NCBI GenBank assembly: GCA_016124905.1
Contig: WGMV01000017.1
Location: 1 to 41,934 of the forward strand
DNA from: a bacterium
GTDB lineage: Bacteria; Pseudomonadota; Alphaproteobacteria; Rickettsiales; RI-342
Length of the DNA stretch: 41,934 bases
Direction of reading: 5' to 3'
The translations under genes were made by a program, and so were the position numbers. Below, piece after piece: positions 11,096 through 18,260 of the stretch. The stretch's first letter is position 1. The number at the start of each line of letters is the position of its first letter. Under the pieces are notes generated by a model. The model was not told the origin of the DNA. It saw nothing but the letters and a program-made list of their open reading frames with translations, and did no database searches.

Positions 11096-11888
11096 CATGA
11101 AGGCAGATACGGAGAAACCGGCAGATGCCGAATTGACCATGGGTGAGGCGGCGCAGCAGATCTCTGACAAGCGCAGCCAGTCTGTTGATTCATCCGACCT
11201 TGTGGTGCGCGTGAAGCTGGATGGCGAGGAGCAGGCCGTGCCGGTGAATGAACTGGCCAAAGGCTATATGCGTCAGGCCGATTATACGAAAAAAACACAG
11301 GAACTGGCAGACAGCCGTAAAAGCCTGCAGCAGGAGCGCGATGAGATCGGCCAGTTGCGGGCGCGGGAACAGGAACGGCTTGCGGCACTTGATGCCCTGC
11401 TCGGGGATGACGGTAACGGGCTGCTTGAGGCGATGGGATTTTCATCCGATCAGCGTGCGGCGTGGCAGACGCATCGGCACCAGTTACACCAGGAAAGCGC
11501 GGCGAAAAAGCTGGATGGACTGAAGGAGCGGCTCCAGCAGGAGGCAAGGACATTGAAGGAAAAAATGCCGGAACTGGCCGATGCAGGCGCGCGTCAGGCT
11601 TTGGCAGGTTATCTGAAAACCCAAGGCTATAGCGGCGAGGAATTATCGAACCTTATCGATCATCGTGCGTTAATGGTGGCGGATAAGGCGCGACGCTATG
11701 ACGAGCTGATGGCCCGTAAAGAAACGGTGCTGAAACCACAGGCAAAAGCTGCAACCTTGCAGAAGGCGCAAGGTCAAGGGTCCGCGGATAGCGCACAGGC
11801 TGAATCGCGCAAGAAAGCATTTGAAAAGCTGCGGCAAAGCGGCAGCCTGAAGGATGCGGCAAGGCTGATCGAATCCCGTTACCGATAA
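11082..11888 (+). CDS. Probable phage scaffolding protein
   Basis: The scaffold guides coat protein into a prohead and is then lost. The 268-residue protein is acidic at the N-terminus and mostly helical. It carries VPVNELAKGYMRQADYTKKT, near residue 52, a segment common in scaffold proteins next to SU10-type capsid genes. A long Gln/Glu/Arg coiled coil follows (about 70-170) and a basic C-terminus (KDAARLIESRYR), the part that in known scaffolds contacts coat protein. It lies directly before the major capsid gene, as expected. No protease motif is seen. The start overlaps the previous gene by 14 bases behind an AGGAAAGGGAAG leader. Confidence 0.75.
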   Translation: MSVDDMKADTEKPADAELTMGEAAQQISDKRSQSVDSSDLVVRVKLDGEEQAVPVNELAKGYMRQADYTKKTQELADSRKSLQQERDEIGQLRAREQERLAALDALLGDDGNGLLEAMGFSSDQRAAWQTHRHQLHQESAAKKLDGLKERLQQEARTLKEKMPELADAGARQALAGYLKTQGYSGEELSNLIDHRALMVADKARRYDELMARKETVLKPQAKAATLQKAQGQGSADSAQAESRKKAFEKLRQSGSLKDAARLIESRYR

Positions 11889-11899
11889 TTTTTGCGGTC

Positions 11900-11913
11900 T
11901 TCACATTTGTGAA
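11900..11913. repeat. Short palindrome between scaffold and capsid genes
   Basis: TTCACA and TGTGAA face each other with two bases between. It lies 12 bases after the scaffold stop and upstream of the hairpin at 11930. It could be an operator or a weak RNA hairpin; nothing else supports a function. Confidence 0.3.
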
Positions 11914-11929
11914 CACACCGCACACACCG

Positions 11930-11960
11930 GCCTCTAACCGAATGGAGAGGCAGGTTTTTT
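11930..11960 (+). terminator. Intrinsic terminator-like hairpin before the capsid gene
   Basis: GCCTCT pairs with AGAGGC across a ten-base loop, followed three bases later by six T. The stem is short, so partial read-through is likely. Only 24 bases separate it from the capsid start codon. Confidence 0.5.
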
Positions 11961-11984
11961 GCAACCCACATTCAAGGATCAAAC

Positions 11985-12932
11985 ATGACACAACCAACCG
12001 AAACTTTTGATAGTTATGATGCCAAGGGTAACCGTGAATCCCTGCTCGACACCATCTACAACATCTCTCCGATCGATACGCCTTTCATCAGCATGGTGGC
12101 GGATGTAAGCACCGCGCGTGCCGTGAAGCATGAATGGCAGACCGACGCTTTGGCCACCGTCAATGCCGGCAATGCCCAGCTTGAAGGTGATGATGCCAGC
12201 GGCAGCGCCATTACGGCGACGACCCGTCTGGACAATACCTGCCAGATCTCCAGCAAAACCGTTATCGTATCCGGCACGCAGGAGGCGGTGGAAAAGGCAG
12301 GCCGTTCCCTGGAGTCCGCCTATCAGGTGGCAAAGGCCGGTAACGAGCTGAAGCGCGACATGGAAGCCGTGCTGGTGCGCAACCAGACGAGCTTGGCGGG
12401 CAATGCCTCCACGGCGCGAAAGCTGCGTTCGCTGGAAGCATGGTTCACTACCAATACCAGCCGCGCTTCAGGCGGTGCCAACGGGTCTACCACCCAGGCC
12501 GCGACCGATGCGACGACCGGCGCGTTGCGCGACTTCACCGAAACGCTGCTGAAAGACATGGTCGAGAAAGTGTGGACCAGTGGCGGCCGTCCGGACATCC
12601 TGATGGTCGGCTCCAAGAACAAGCAGAAGGTTTCTGCCTTTACCGGCAACAGCACCCGCATGGATACGGGCGAGGACAAACGCCTGGTGGCCGCGATCGA
12701 TATTTATGAAAGCGATTTCGGCGCCATCAAGGTGGTGCCCAACCGCTTCCAGCGCGACCGCTCGGCCTTCATTCTTCAAAAAGACATGTGGGGCGTGGCT
12801 TATCTGCGACCCTTCGTGGAGAAACCGCTGGCAGATACGGGCGACCATGTGCGCAGCATGGTAATCGCCGAATATACGCTTGAAGCACGTAACGAGGCTT
12901 CCAGCGGCGTTGTGGCCGATCTGACCGCCTAA
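11985..12932 (+). CDS. Major capsid protein, SU10/DUF5309 type
   Basis: This is the main shell protein. The 315-residue sequence matches the SU10 major capsid family: N-terminal ESLLDTIYNISPIDTPF, then an ISSKTVIVSGTQEAVEKAG segment at about 90-108, a P domain and the C-terminal FVEKPLADTGDHVRSMVIAE. The family adopts the HK97 fold and is found in short-tailed phages. No separate prohead protease gene is present, and the scaffold carries no visible protease site. AAGGA lies six bases before the ATG. The gene is bracketed by two terminator-like hairpins (11930-11960 and 12941-12972). Confidence 0.92.
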   Translation: MTQPTETFDSYDAKGNRESLLDTIYNISPIDTPFISMVADVSTARAVKHEWQTDALATVNAGNAQLEGDDASGSAITATTRLDNTCQISSKTVIVSGTQEAVEKAGRSLESAYQVAKAGNELKRDMEAVLVRNQTSLAGNASTARKLRSLEAWFTTNTSRASGGANGSTTQAATDATTGALRDFTETLLKDMVEKVWTSGGRPDILMVGSKNKQKVSAFTGNSTRMDTGEDKRLVAAIDIYESDFGAIKVVPNRFQRDRSAFILQKDMWGVAYLRPFVEKPLADTGDHVRSMVIAEYTLEARNEASSGVVADLTA

Positions 12933-12940
12933 CTTCATGT

Positions 12941-12972
12941 GCCGGTGCGGCAAGCCGCACCGGCTTTATTTT
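12941..12972 (+). terminator. Strong intrinsic terminator after the capsid gene
   Basis: A perfect ten-base-pair stem (GCCGGTGCGG with CCGCACCGGC) has a CAAG loop and is followed by TTTATTTT. It lies 8 bases after the capsid stop and 13 before the next start codon. Confidence 0.8.
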
Positions 12973-12985
12973 AAAGGAGACAGTT

Positions 12986-13282
12986 ATGCGTGGTTACCAA
13001 ACGCATTATAAACCCGATGTGACGCAGAAAGTGACCATTGGCGCGGCATCTGCCGCCATTACCAACGGCGTGGGCAATTACATCCAGGCAGTGCGCATTA
13101 TCAGCACGACGGATTGCTTCGTGAAAATCGGCAATTCGGGCGACAGCCCTTCGGCCACGGTCAATGACATGTTTGTTAAGGCCGGCGTGCCGGAGGTCTT
13201 TACCATCGCCCCTGGTGCCAAGGTGGCGTTTATCCAATCCAGCGCTGGCGGCGCCGGTTATGTTACCGAACTGACCCAGTAA
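12986..13282 (+). CDS. Small virion protein after the capsid gene, possible decoration protein
   Basis: I do not recognise a named family. The 98-residue protein is rich in beta-prone residues and small side chains (VTIGAASAAITNG, FTIAPGAKVAFIQSS), giving a compact beta-sandwich look. In phages with this capsid type a head decoration or stabilisation protein commonly follows the coat gene, and position is the main support here. AAGGAGA precedes the ATG. It is only one base apart from the next gene. It resembles in style, but not visibly in sequence, the 107-residue protein at 16613. Confidence 0.6.
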   Translation: MRGYQTHYKPDVTQKVTIGAASAAITNGVGNYIQAVRIISTTDCFVKIGNSGDSPSATVNDMFVKAGVPEVFTIAPGAKVAFIQSSAGGAGYVTELTQ

Positions 13283-13283
13283 C

Positions 13284-13595
13284 ATGCGCCGTATCCTCGA
13301 TGCGCATAACGGGGTGGTGAGTGAGTTTCACTTTAACCCGGCGGAAGAGCGTTTTGCCATCCGCCATGTGCAGGATGTTGATCCGCTTCTGGAGCATAAT
13401 GCCAGGCTGAGGGCGGAAGGTACGGGATTTAGCGAAAGCCGTGAACTGCGCCGCGTGGCGAGCATTCCGCTGGTGCTTTATCACCGCTGGCTGAAGCAAG
13501 GCTTTGATGCGCTGCAACCGGATAATTTGCCTGAACTGAAGCGGCGGTTGCGCGGGGAATATGCCTATTTGCGAACCAGCGACGGCGGGTTTTGA
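13284..13595 (+). CDS. Small conserved-looking phage structural-module protein, unknown function
   Basis: The protein has 103 residues. The segment RVASIPLVLYHRWLKQGFD near residue 55 resembles short proteins found near head-tail connectors in several podovirus and cyanophage late operons, whose role is not known to me. It is charged and probably soluble. The stop lies ten bases before the next start and the GGAGG of the glycosyltransferase gene begins right after it. The family assignment is a loose recollection, so only the existence of the gene is well supported. Confidence 0.65.
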   Translation: MRRILDAHNGVVSEFHFNPAEERFAIRHVQDVDPLLEHNARLRAEGTGFSESRELRRVASIPLVLYHRWLKQGFDALQPDNLPELKRRLRGEYAYLRTSDGGF

Positions 13596-13605
13596 AGGAG
13601 GTTTC

Positions 13606-14283
13606 ATGGGGCGGCATATCAAGCTCGGCATCTGCATTCCCACGCGTGGGCAATGGGAGGCGGATTTCGGACAGTCGCTGGCGATGGCGGTACTGGCATT
13701 CGCTACCACCCTGCCGGAAGGGTTGCAGGCCAGCATCAAGCTTTTCAATCATCATGGCAGTATTTTGCCGACGCAGCGCACGGAGATGGTGAGAGAGGCG
13801 CTTGCCAGTGAGTGCACGCATGTGTTGTTTCTGGATGACGATATGGGGTTTCCCATGGAGACGATCATCCGTTTACTGGCGCATGACTTGCCGGTGGTGG
13901 CGGCCAATTGCGCCACCAAATGTCTGCCGCCGTTACCTACCGCGCGTTATGCGGATGGAAGCAGTTGTTATACGAGGCAAGGATCACAAGGGCTGGAGCC
14001 GGTCGCCGTTGTCGGCACAGGAATTTTGCTGGCGAAGGCGGATGTGTTTCGCGCCATCGCCGAGCCCTGGTTTACCATCGGCTGGAATGCCGAAACGGGC
14101 AGGTATACGGGTGAGGACTGGTTTTTCTGCCAGCGTTTGGCGGAGCACGGCATTCCCATTTATGTGGACCATGACGTGAGCCGAGAGGTGCGGCACTGCG
14201 GCAGGCTGGATTATGTGCACCCGATGATCCCGGCTTATTACGAGACAGCTAACACAGCAGGAGAGGCGCATGCCGATCATTGA
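13606..14283 (+). CDS. Phage-borne glycosyltransferase-like protein (GT-A fold)
   Basis: The 225-residue protein starts IKLGICIPTRGQWEADF, like the first strand of GT-A glycosyltransferases. It carries CTHVLFLDDDMGFP near residue 75, an aspartate run in the place of the metal and nucleotide-sugar binding DXD motif. A later EDWFFCQRLAEHGIPIYVD fits the usual acidic catalytic region of the family. Its role would be to transfer a sugar from a nucleotide sugar to an unknown acceptor, possibly virion or cell-surface. The start is fixed by GAAGGAGG six bases before ATG 13606; the open frame upstream is inside the preceding gene. It overlaps the adaptor gene by 14 bases, so it is part of the structural operon rather than a separate cassette. 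Confidence 0.78.
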   Translation: MGRHIKLGICIPTRGQWEADFGQSLAMAVLAFATTLPEGLQASIKLFNHHGSILPTQRTEMVREALASECTHVLFLDDDMGFPMETIIRLLAHDLPVVAANCATKCLPPLPTARYADGSSCYTRQGSQGLEPVAVVGTGILLAKADVFRAIAEPWFTIGWNAETGRYTGEDWFFCQRLAEHGIPIYVDHDVSREVRHCGRLDYVHPMIPAYYETANTAGEAHADH

Positions 14284-14893
14284 CAATTACACGAATTTGC
14301 TGACCGAGGTGGAAAGCGAATTTTCACGAAGCGATTTGAGCGGGCGGATTCCCCGTGCGGTTCAGGCAGCCGAAGCTCGTATGAACCGGGAATTGAGGCT
14401 GCTGGATATGGAAAGCCTGGCGAGCCTTACCACCACCCCGAATCAGGCGACGATCGACCTGCCGCAGGGCAGCCGCCATGTGCGGCAGGCATGGCTGGAT
14501 GGCAGCCCCGCACGGCTTGGGTTGGTGAGCCTGACGCAATTGGTGGAAACACAGATTGCCGGCTGCCATGGGCGGCCCATCATGATGGCCGTTGAGCGCG
14601 ATAAGCTGCGGCTGGCACCCGTGCCGGACGGCGAATATGACATTCAGCTGATTCATACGCTGGCCGTTACGCCATTGACCGAAGCGGCTCCTACCAACTG
14701 GCTGCTTGAGAAGCATCCGGACGCTTATTTGTACGGCACCTGTTCCGCCGTGGCGGCACAACTGCAGAACCCGGATGCGATGGCCTATTACGACAGCATG
14801 TTCAGCCGCGTGCTGGATGCGATGCGGCAGGAGGATGAGCTGCGCCGGGTGCCGAGTTCCTCGTTGGTGATACGTTCCGAGGGTAGGTGCTGA
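14270..14893 (+). CDS. Head-tail adaptor protein (SU10 adaptor-like)
   Basis: The adaptor ring joins portal and tail in short-tailed phages. The 207-residue protein begins with NYTNLLTEVESEFSRSDLSG and then has IPRAVQAAEARMNRELRLLD, the pattern of the SU10-type adaptor family (a first helix, then an acidic/arginine helix). The C-terminal half is helical. Its position just before the tail hub gene agrees. AGGAG lies six bases before the ATG, and the start overlaps the glycosyltransferase gene by 14 bases. Confidence 0.75.
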   Translation: MPIIDNYTNLLTEVESEFSRSDLSGRIPRAVQAAEARMNRELRLLDMESLASLTTTPNQATIDLPQGSRHVRQAWLDGSPARLGLVSLTQLVETQIAGCHGRPIMMAVERDKLRLAPVPDGEYDIQLIHTLAVTPLTEAAPTNWLLEKHPDAYLYGTCSAVAAQLQNPDAMAYYDSMFSRVLDAMRQEDELRRVPSSSLVIRSEGRC

Positions 14894-14894
14894 C

Positions 14895-16346
14895 ATGATG
14901 CAGGATATTGCGTTTGGGCCGTGGCTGCCCGATATGCCGGGCTATGCCAATCCTGGGCTGGTGGAGGCCAAGAACCTTGTGCCGGAAATGAACGGTTATG
15001 CCCCCTGGTGTGAGCCGGTTGAGATTGGCGAGGCGTTGCCGGATGACTGTCTGGGAGCGGTGGCTCTGTATGATAGCGAAGGCAACCCGCATTTATTCGC
15101 CGGGACCGCGACCCGATTGTACAAACGGAATGCCGGTGCATGGCAGGATGTGACGCGGCCAGGCATGCCTTATAACCTAGGGACGGAGCAGGGCTGGCAG
15201 TTTGTGCAATATGGCGACCGCGTGCTGGCAGCGAACGGCGCCGACCCTGTTCAGAGTTTCCTCATCGGCACCGATGCTCATTTCGATGAGGTTGATGCGT
15301 ATGCGCCCGCGGCACAACATCTTGCCGTGATCAATAACTTTATCATGGCCGGGCATACAGCCGAGGCTGGTAATCTGGTGCAATGGAGCGGCCTTGATGC
15401 GCCTACAAGCTGGGAGAGGTCGGCTGCAACGCAGGCGGATTTCCAGCGACTTGAGAATGAAGGCGGTGCAGTGCAGGCGGTGATCGGCCACCAGAATTAC
15501 GGTATCATTCTGCAGGAATATGCCATTGTGCGTATGGAATATGTCGGCCCACCGGAAATTTTCACCTTCGCCGAGGTAGAGCGCCGCCGCGGAGCATTGA
15601 CGGGAAGCGCCGTGACCAATGTGGGGCAGGATATTTATTACCTTGCCGAGGACGGGTTCTACCGTTTTGACGGCGTGCGTTCCCTGCCGATAGGAGAGGG
15701 GCGGGTCAATCAATGGTTTTTCGATCTGATCGACCGGAATTACCTGCATCGCATTCAGGCATGCGCGGACCCTGTGCGGCCGCTGGTGATCTGGAGCTTT
15801 CCGGAGAAAGGACAAAACGGCCTCGCCAACCGGCTGCTGGTGTACCACACGCAGCAGGACCGGTGGAGCTGGATAGAACTGGAGAGCGAAACGCTGTTGC
15901 CCTTATTCGGCGACAGTTACCGTCTGGAAGATCTGGATGCGATTGCGGCCAGCCTTGAAACCCTGCCCTATCCGCTGGACAGCCGCGTGTGGCAGGGTAA
16001 GGACCGGCAGCTGGCATTTTTTACCACCAGTCACCGGCTTGCCAATTTCAATGGTGAAGCATTGCAGGCGACCTTGCTGACGGGGGATATTATCGCCGGA
16101 GAGCAGTCCTTTCTGCTGCAAGGTGTGATGCCGGCCGTAACGGGTGGGGATGTGAGTGTTCGCGTGGGCGGGCGGGCCTATGCGCGCGGGCCACTAGTAT
16201 TAGGCGGCGCTACGGCCATCAATAACTATGGGTGGTGTGACAGCCTGACACATGGGTGCAGTCATGCGGTGGAGCTTACCCTTTCAGGCGATTGGGAAAA
16301 GGCGACAGGTATGCGTGTAGGCCTCATACCTGCTGGCAAATATTAA
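14895..16346 (+). CDS. Tail hub/nozzle or DNA-stabilisation protein
   Basis: The 483-residue protein starts with IAFGPWLPDMPGYANPGLVEAKNLVP and goes on through repeated beta blades, including DIYYLAEDGFYRFDG near residue 250. This arrangement is that of the P22 gp10/SU10 nozzle group of beta-propeller tail proteins, which plug the portal vertex and carry the fibre. It follows the adaptor gene by one base, as in related phages. ATG 14895 and ATG 14898 are both possible; AGGTG lies before the first. No cysteine or enzyme motif stands out. Confidence 0.75.
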   Translation: MMQDIAFGPWLPDMPGYANPGLVEAKNLVPEMNGYAPWCEPVEIGEALPDDCLGAVALYDSEGNPHLFAGTATRLYKRNAGAWQDVTRPGMPYNLGTEQGWQFVQYGDRVLAANGADPVQSFLIGTDAHFDEVDAYAPAAQHLAVINNFIMAGHTAEAGNLVQWSGLDAPTSWERSAATQADFQRLENEGGAVQAVIGHQNYGIILQEYAIVRMEYVGPPEIFTFAEVERRRGALTGSAVTNVGQDIYYLAEDGFYRFDGVRSLPIGEGRVNQWFFDLIDRNYLHRIQACADPVRPLVIWSFPEKGQNGLANRLLVYHTQQDRWSWIELESETLLPLFGDSYRLEDLDAIAASLETLPYPLDSRVWQGKDRQLAFFTTSHRLANFNGEALQATLLTGDIIAGEQSFLLQGVMPAVTGGDVSVRVGGRAYARGPLVLGGATAINNYGWCDSLTHGCSHAVELTLSGDWEKATGMRVGLIPAGKY

Positions 16347-16406
16347 AACGCTTGTTTTAAAGATTAAGATTTGTTATGCCTTTCTCATCGTTTGGGAGGC
16401 GATACA

Positions 16407-16562
16407 ATGAATATAAATCAAGCGGTTCAAGCCGTATCCGGCGTATTTAATGCATCTGATTTTAACCTTACACAACAGGCGCTTAGGGCGCAGCTGCAGA
16501 GTTTTGCAGAGCTGGTGAACAGTGTAGTGCGGCAGCCAGAGGCATCCGGCCGCACTGTTTAA
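16407..16562 (+). CDS. 51-residue phage protein, unknown
   Basis: A short helical protein (MNINQAVQAVSGVFNAS at the start) without a recognised family. GGGAGGC six bases before ATG 16407 is a clear ribosome binding site and decides this start over the in-frame upstream one at 16371. The AT-rich leader contains TTGTTT at 16352 and TTATGC 16 bases later, a weak promoter candidate. A strong terminator follows the stop, so this small gene may be its own transcript. Confidence 0.55.
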   Translation: MNINQAVQAVSGVFNASDFNLTQQALRAQLQSFAELVNSVVRQPEASGRTV

Positions 16563-16583
16563 TTTAACCTATTATTTAACAAA

Positions 16584-16612
16584 GGCTTGCCGCCAGACGG
16601 CAAGCCTTTTTT
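16584..16612 (+). terminator. Strong intrinsic terminator
   Basis: A perfect nine-base-pair stem (GGCTTGCCG with CGGCAAGCC), five-base loop CCAGA and six T. The next base is the A of an ATG start codon. Confidence 0.85.
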
Positions 16613-16936
16613 ATGGGCAAAACCATGCGAGCTCCATTAAACTCCCGCCTGGGAGAAGATTATGTGCGCGAACTGGCCGATGCGATCAATCGCATCAGTG
16701 CCGGAAAAATAAGAGCCGGGGGAGAGGTTTCTCTTCAGCCGGGCGCCACCAGCACGGTGGTTGCTGACCCGCGCTGCGGTACAAAAAGCGTTATCCTGTT
16801 AAGCCCCAGAAGTGCCAGCGCAGCCATAGCGACCCAAGCGGTTTATACCGCCATTGTCACCAACGGCGCTTTTACACTGGCGCATGACAGCCAGCCGGTG
16901 AATGACCGTTTGTTTGATTATGTGATTCTTGGTTAA
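16613..16936 (+). CDS. Small phage structural-module protein, 107 residues
   Basis: The N-terminal third is helical (LGEDYVRELADAINRISAGKI), and the rest is beta-rich with LQPGATSTVVADPRCGTKS and FTLAHDSQPVNDRLFDYVILG. Short proteins of this build occur beside tail genes in several podoviruses; I cannot name a function. The start is unusual: ATG 16613 directly follows the T-run of a strong terminator and has no Shine-Dalgarno sequence; ATG 16625, four codons on, has none either. Translation must depend on read-through RNA with a hairpin before the start codon. Confidence 0.6.
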   Translation: MGKTMRAPLNSRLGEDYVRELADAINRISAGKIRAGGEVSLQPGATSTVVADPRCGTKSVILLSPRSASAAIATQAVYTAIVTNGAFTLAHDSQPVNDRLFDYVILG

Positions 16937-16950
16937 CGCTACCTGCGTGG

Positions 16951-16978
16951 TTGCGTTTCCCATGCAGATGGATAGATT
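16951..16978 (+). promoter_or_regulatory. Candidate sigma-70 promoter of the lipoprotein gene
   Basis: TTGCGT at 16951 and TAGATT at 16973 are separated by 16 bases, placing a transcription start about 20 bases before the start codon at 17003, with AGGAG between. Confidence 0.45.
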
Positions 16979-17002
16979 GCTCCTATCATTCAGGAGTGTT
17001 TT

Positions 17003-17761
17003 ATGCGTGCTTATGTAACCCGTTCGTTTGTTTCCCGCTTTGCCGCCGCTGCTCTTTGCATCGGCATGCTGAGTGCCTGTACGGACCGGGATGAGGCCGC
17101 AAAAGCAAAGCTGGCCGAAGCCAAGGTTCACATGGATACGGGGATTAAGGCGACGACCTATGCCGAGAAAGCTAAGGCATATGAGCAGGCCAACCTGCTG
17201 CTGGAAGATATCCAGAAACATTTTGCCAGCACGCCCACGGCGAAAGCGCTGGCGGAAGGCCAGGTGGTGGATGGCGTGAATCCGAAAGAAGTGGCCAACC
17301 AGTTGGCCATTGCCGCGCCGCGTGCCGTAAAGGAAGTGCAGAAGCAAGCGAACCTGCTGGATTTTGACCAGGAAAGCGCTGTGGTGAAAAGCTTCTTCGT
17401 TCAGGAAGGCGAATGCCATGACGAGCCGCAGCGGGTTCAATGCCTGGGCTATTCCACGCAAATTTCCGCCAAGGTTCTTGGAAATGGAAAGACGACTGAT
17501 GCGGTGGTGGTGGATATCAAAAAAGGTGGCGACAAGCCCAGCGAGACAGCGTTTGAAGGCGAGTTTCTAAAAGTTTACCGTATTGATGCGGCCAAGTTTG
17601 ACGCATTGATGAAAAGCATTTCCTCCGGCCTGGAAAGCAGCTTCATTCAAGACAGCCTGCGTATTTCCGGCGTAACGGCGCAGCCGGACCCCAAGCAGCC
17701 GATTTACCGTGTGGTGATTCGGTCGGAAGATGCCAAGACGGCCAAAGCGCCGACGGAATGA
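17003..17761 (+). CDS. Lipoprotein within the phage block (moron-like)
   Basis: The 252-residue protein has a basic N-terminus, a hydrophobic core and the lipobox IGMLSAC, so it should be lipid-anchored at Cys26. Residues 30-110 are charged helices that resemble TPR-like or coiled-coil packing; the rest is mixed, ending in a short tail of Lys/Ala. I do not recognise the family. Unlike its neighbours it has its own candidate promoter (16951-16978), AGGAG before the ATG, and a strong terminator right after (17784-17806). That is the layout of a moron, a gene expressed from a prophage for the benefit of the lysogen. A role in surface exclusion, fitness or lysis (spanin-like) is possible but not shown by the sequence. 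Confidence 0.7.
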   Translation: MRAYVTRSFVSRFAAAALCIGMLSACTDRDEAAKAKLAEAKVHMDTGIKATTYAEKAKAYEQANLLLEDIQKHFASTPTAKALAEGQVVDGVNPKEVANQLAIAAPRAVKEVQKQANLLDFDQESAVVKSFFVQEGECHDEPQRVQCLGYSTQISAKVLGNGKTTDAVVVDIKKGGDKPSETAFEGEFLKVYRIDAAKFDALMKSISSGLESSFIQDSLRISGVTAQPDPKQPIYRVVIRSEDAKTAKAPTE

Positions 17762-17783
17762 TGCGATTTACATAGATTTGAAA

Positions 17784-17806
17784 GGGCGCCTCCGGCGCCC
17801 TTTTTT
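17784..17806 (+). terminator. Strong intrinsic terminator after the lipoprotein gene
   Basis: A perfect seven-base-pair GC stem (GGGCGCC with GGCGCCC), three-base loop TCC, then six T, with three A upstream. It lies 22 bases after the lipoprotein stop. Confidence 0.88.
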
Positions 17807-17825
17807 ATTGCCCGAAAGCCAGCCC

Positions 17826-18260
17826 ATGCATTCGTGTTACCGCTTTACCGGTGTGCGCCAGGACGAGCTTGATCGCTGGTGGCCAGAGGTTGAGCCCTTA
17901 TTGCAGCGGACGTTCGCGCGGGCGGAGATATGCGAGCCCATGAAGGATGTGCTGGCGGCGCTCAGGCAGCGTGACGCGCAGTTATGGATTGAGCTGGATG
18001 GCGGGGAGCGTGTGACGGGAGCGGCCGTGACACGGTTGATCCGTTATCCGTCCAGCTTGCATGTGCAGGTGCAATATGGCGCAGGCTGCCTTCAACCACG
18101 GTGGTGCGGCTGGTTGAAATGCATTGAGGATTGGGGACGGCAGCATGGCTGTGACGCCGTTGACGTGATGGGGCGTAAAGGCTGGGAAAAGGTCTTTGCC
18201 GGGGTGGGATACAGCCATGCTTATTCAGTGATTAGAAAAACATTCACCAAGGAGGAATGA
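17826..18260 (+). CDS. Phage structural-module protein with possible GNAT fold
   Basis: The 144-residue protein ends GCDAVDVMGRKGWEKVFAGV followed by GYSHAYSVIRKTF. This matches the final alpha-beta part of GNAT-type acetyltransferases (residue region where a neutral Gly-Trp and the C-terminal strand sit) and resembles proteins in other podovirus late operons. I see no clear acetyl-CoA pyrophosphate loop (Q/RxxGxG/A), so enzymatic activity is doubtful. The open frame begins at 17730 inside the lipoprotein gene, but a terminator lies between, so ATG 17826 is chosen. The Shine-Dalgarno sequence there is weak. It touches the next gene. Confidence 0.6.
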   Translation: MHSCYRFTGVRQDELDRWWPEVEPLLQRTFARAEICEPMKDVLAALRQRDAQLWIELDGGERVTGAAVTRLIRYPSSLHVQVQYGAGCLQPRWCGWLKCIEDWGRQHGCDAVDVMGRKGWEKVFAGVGYSHAYSVIRKTFTKEE

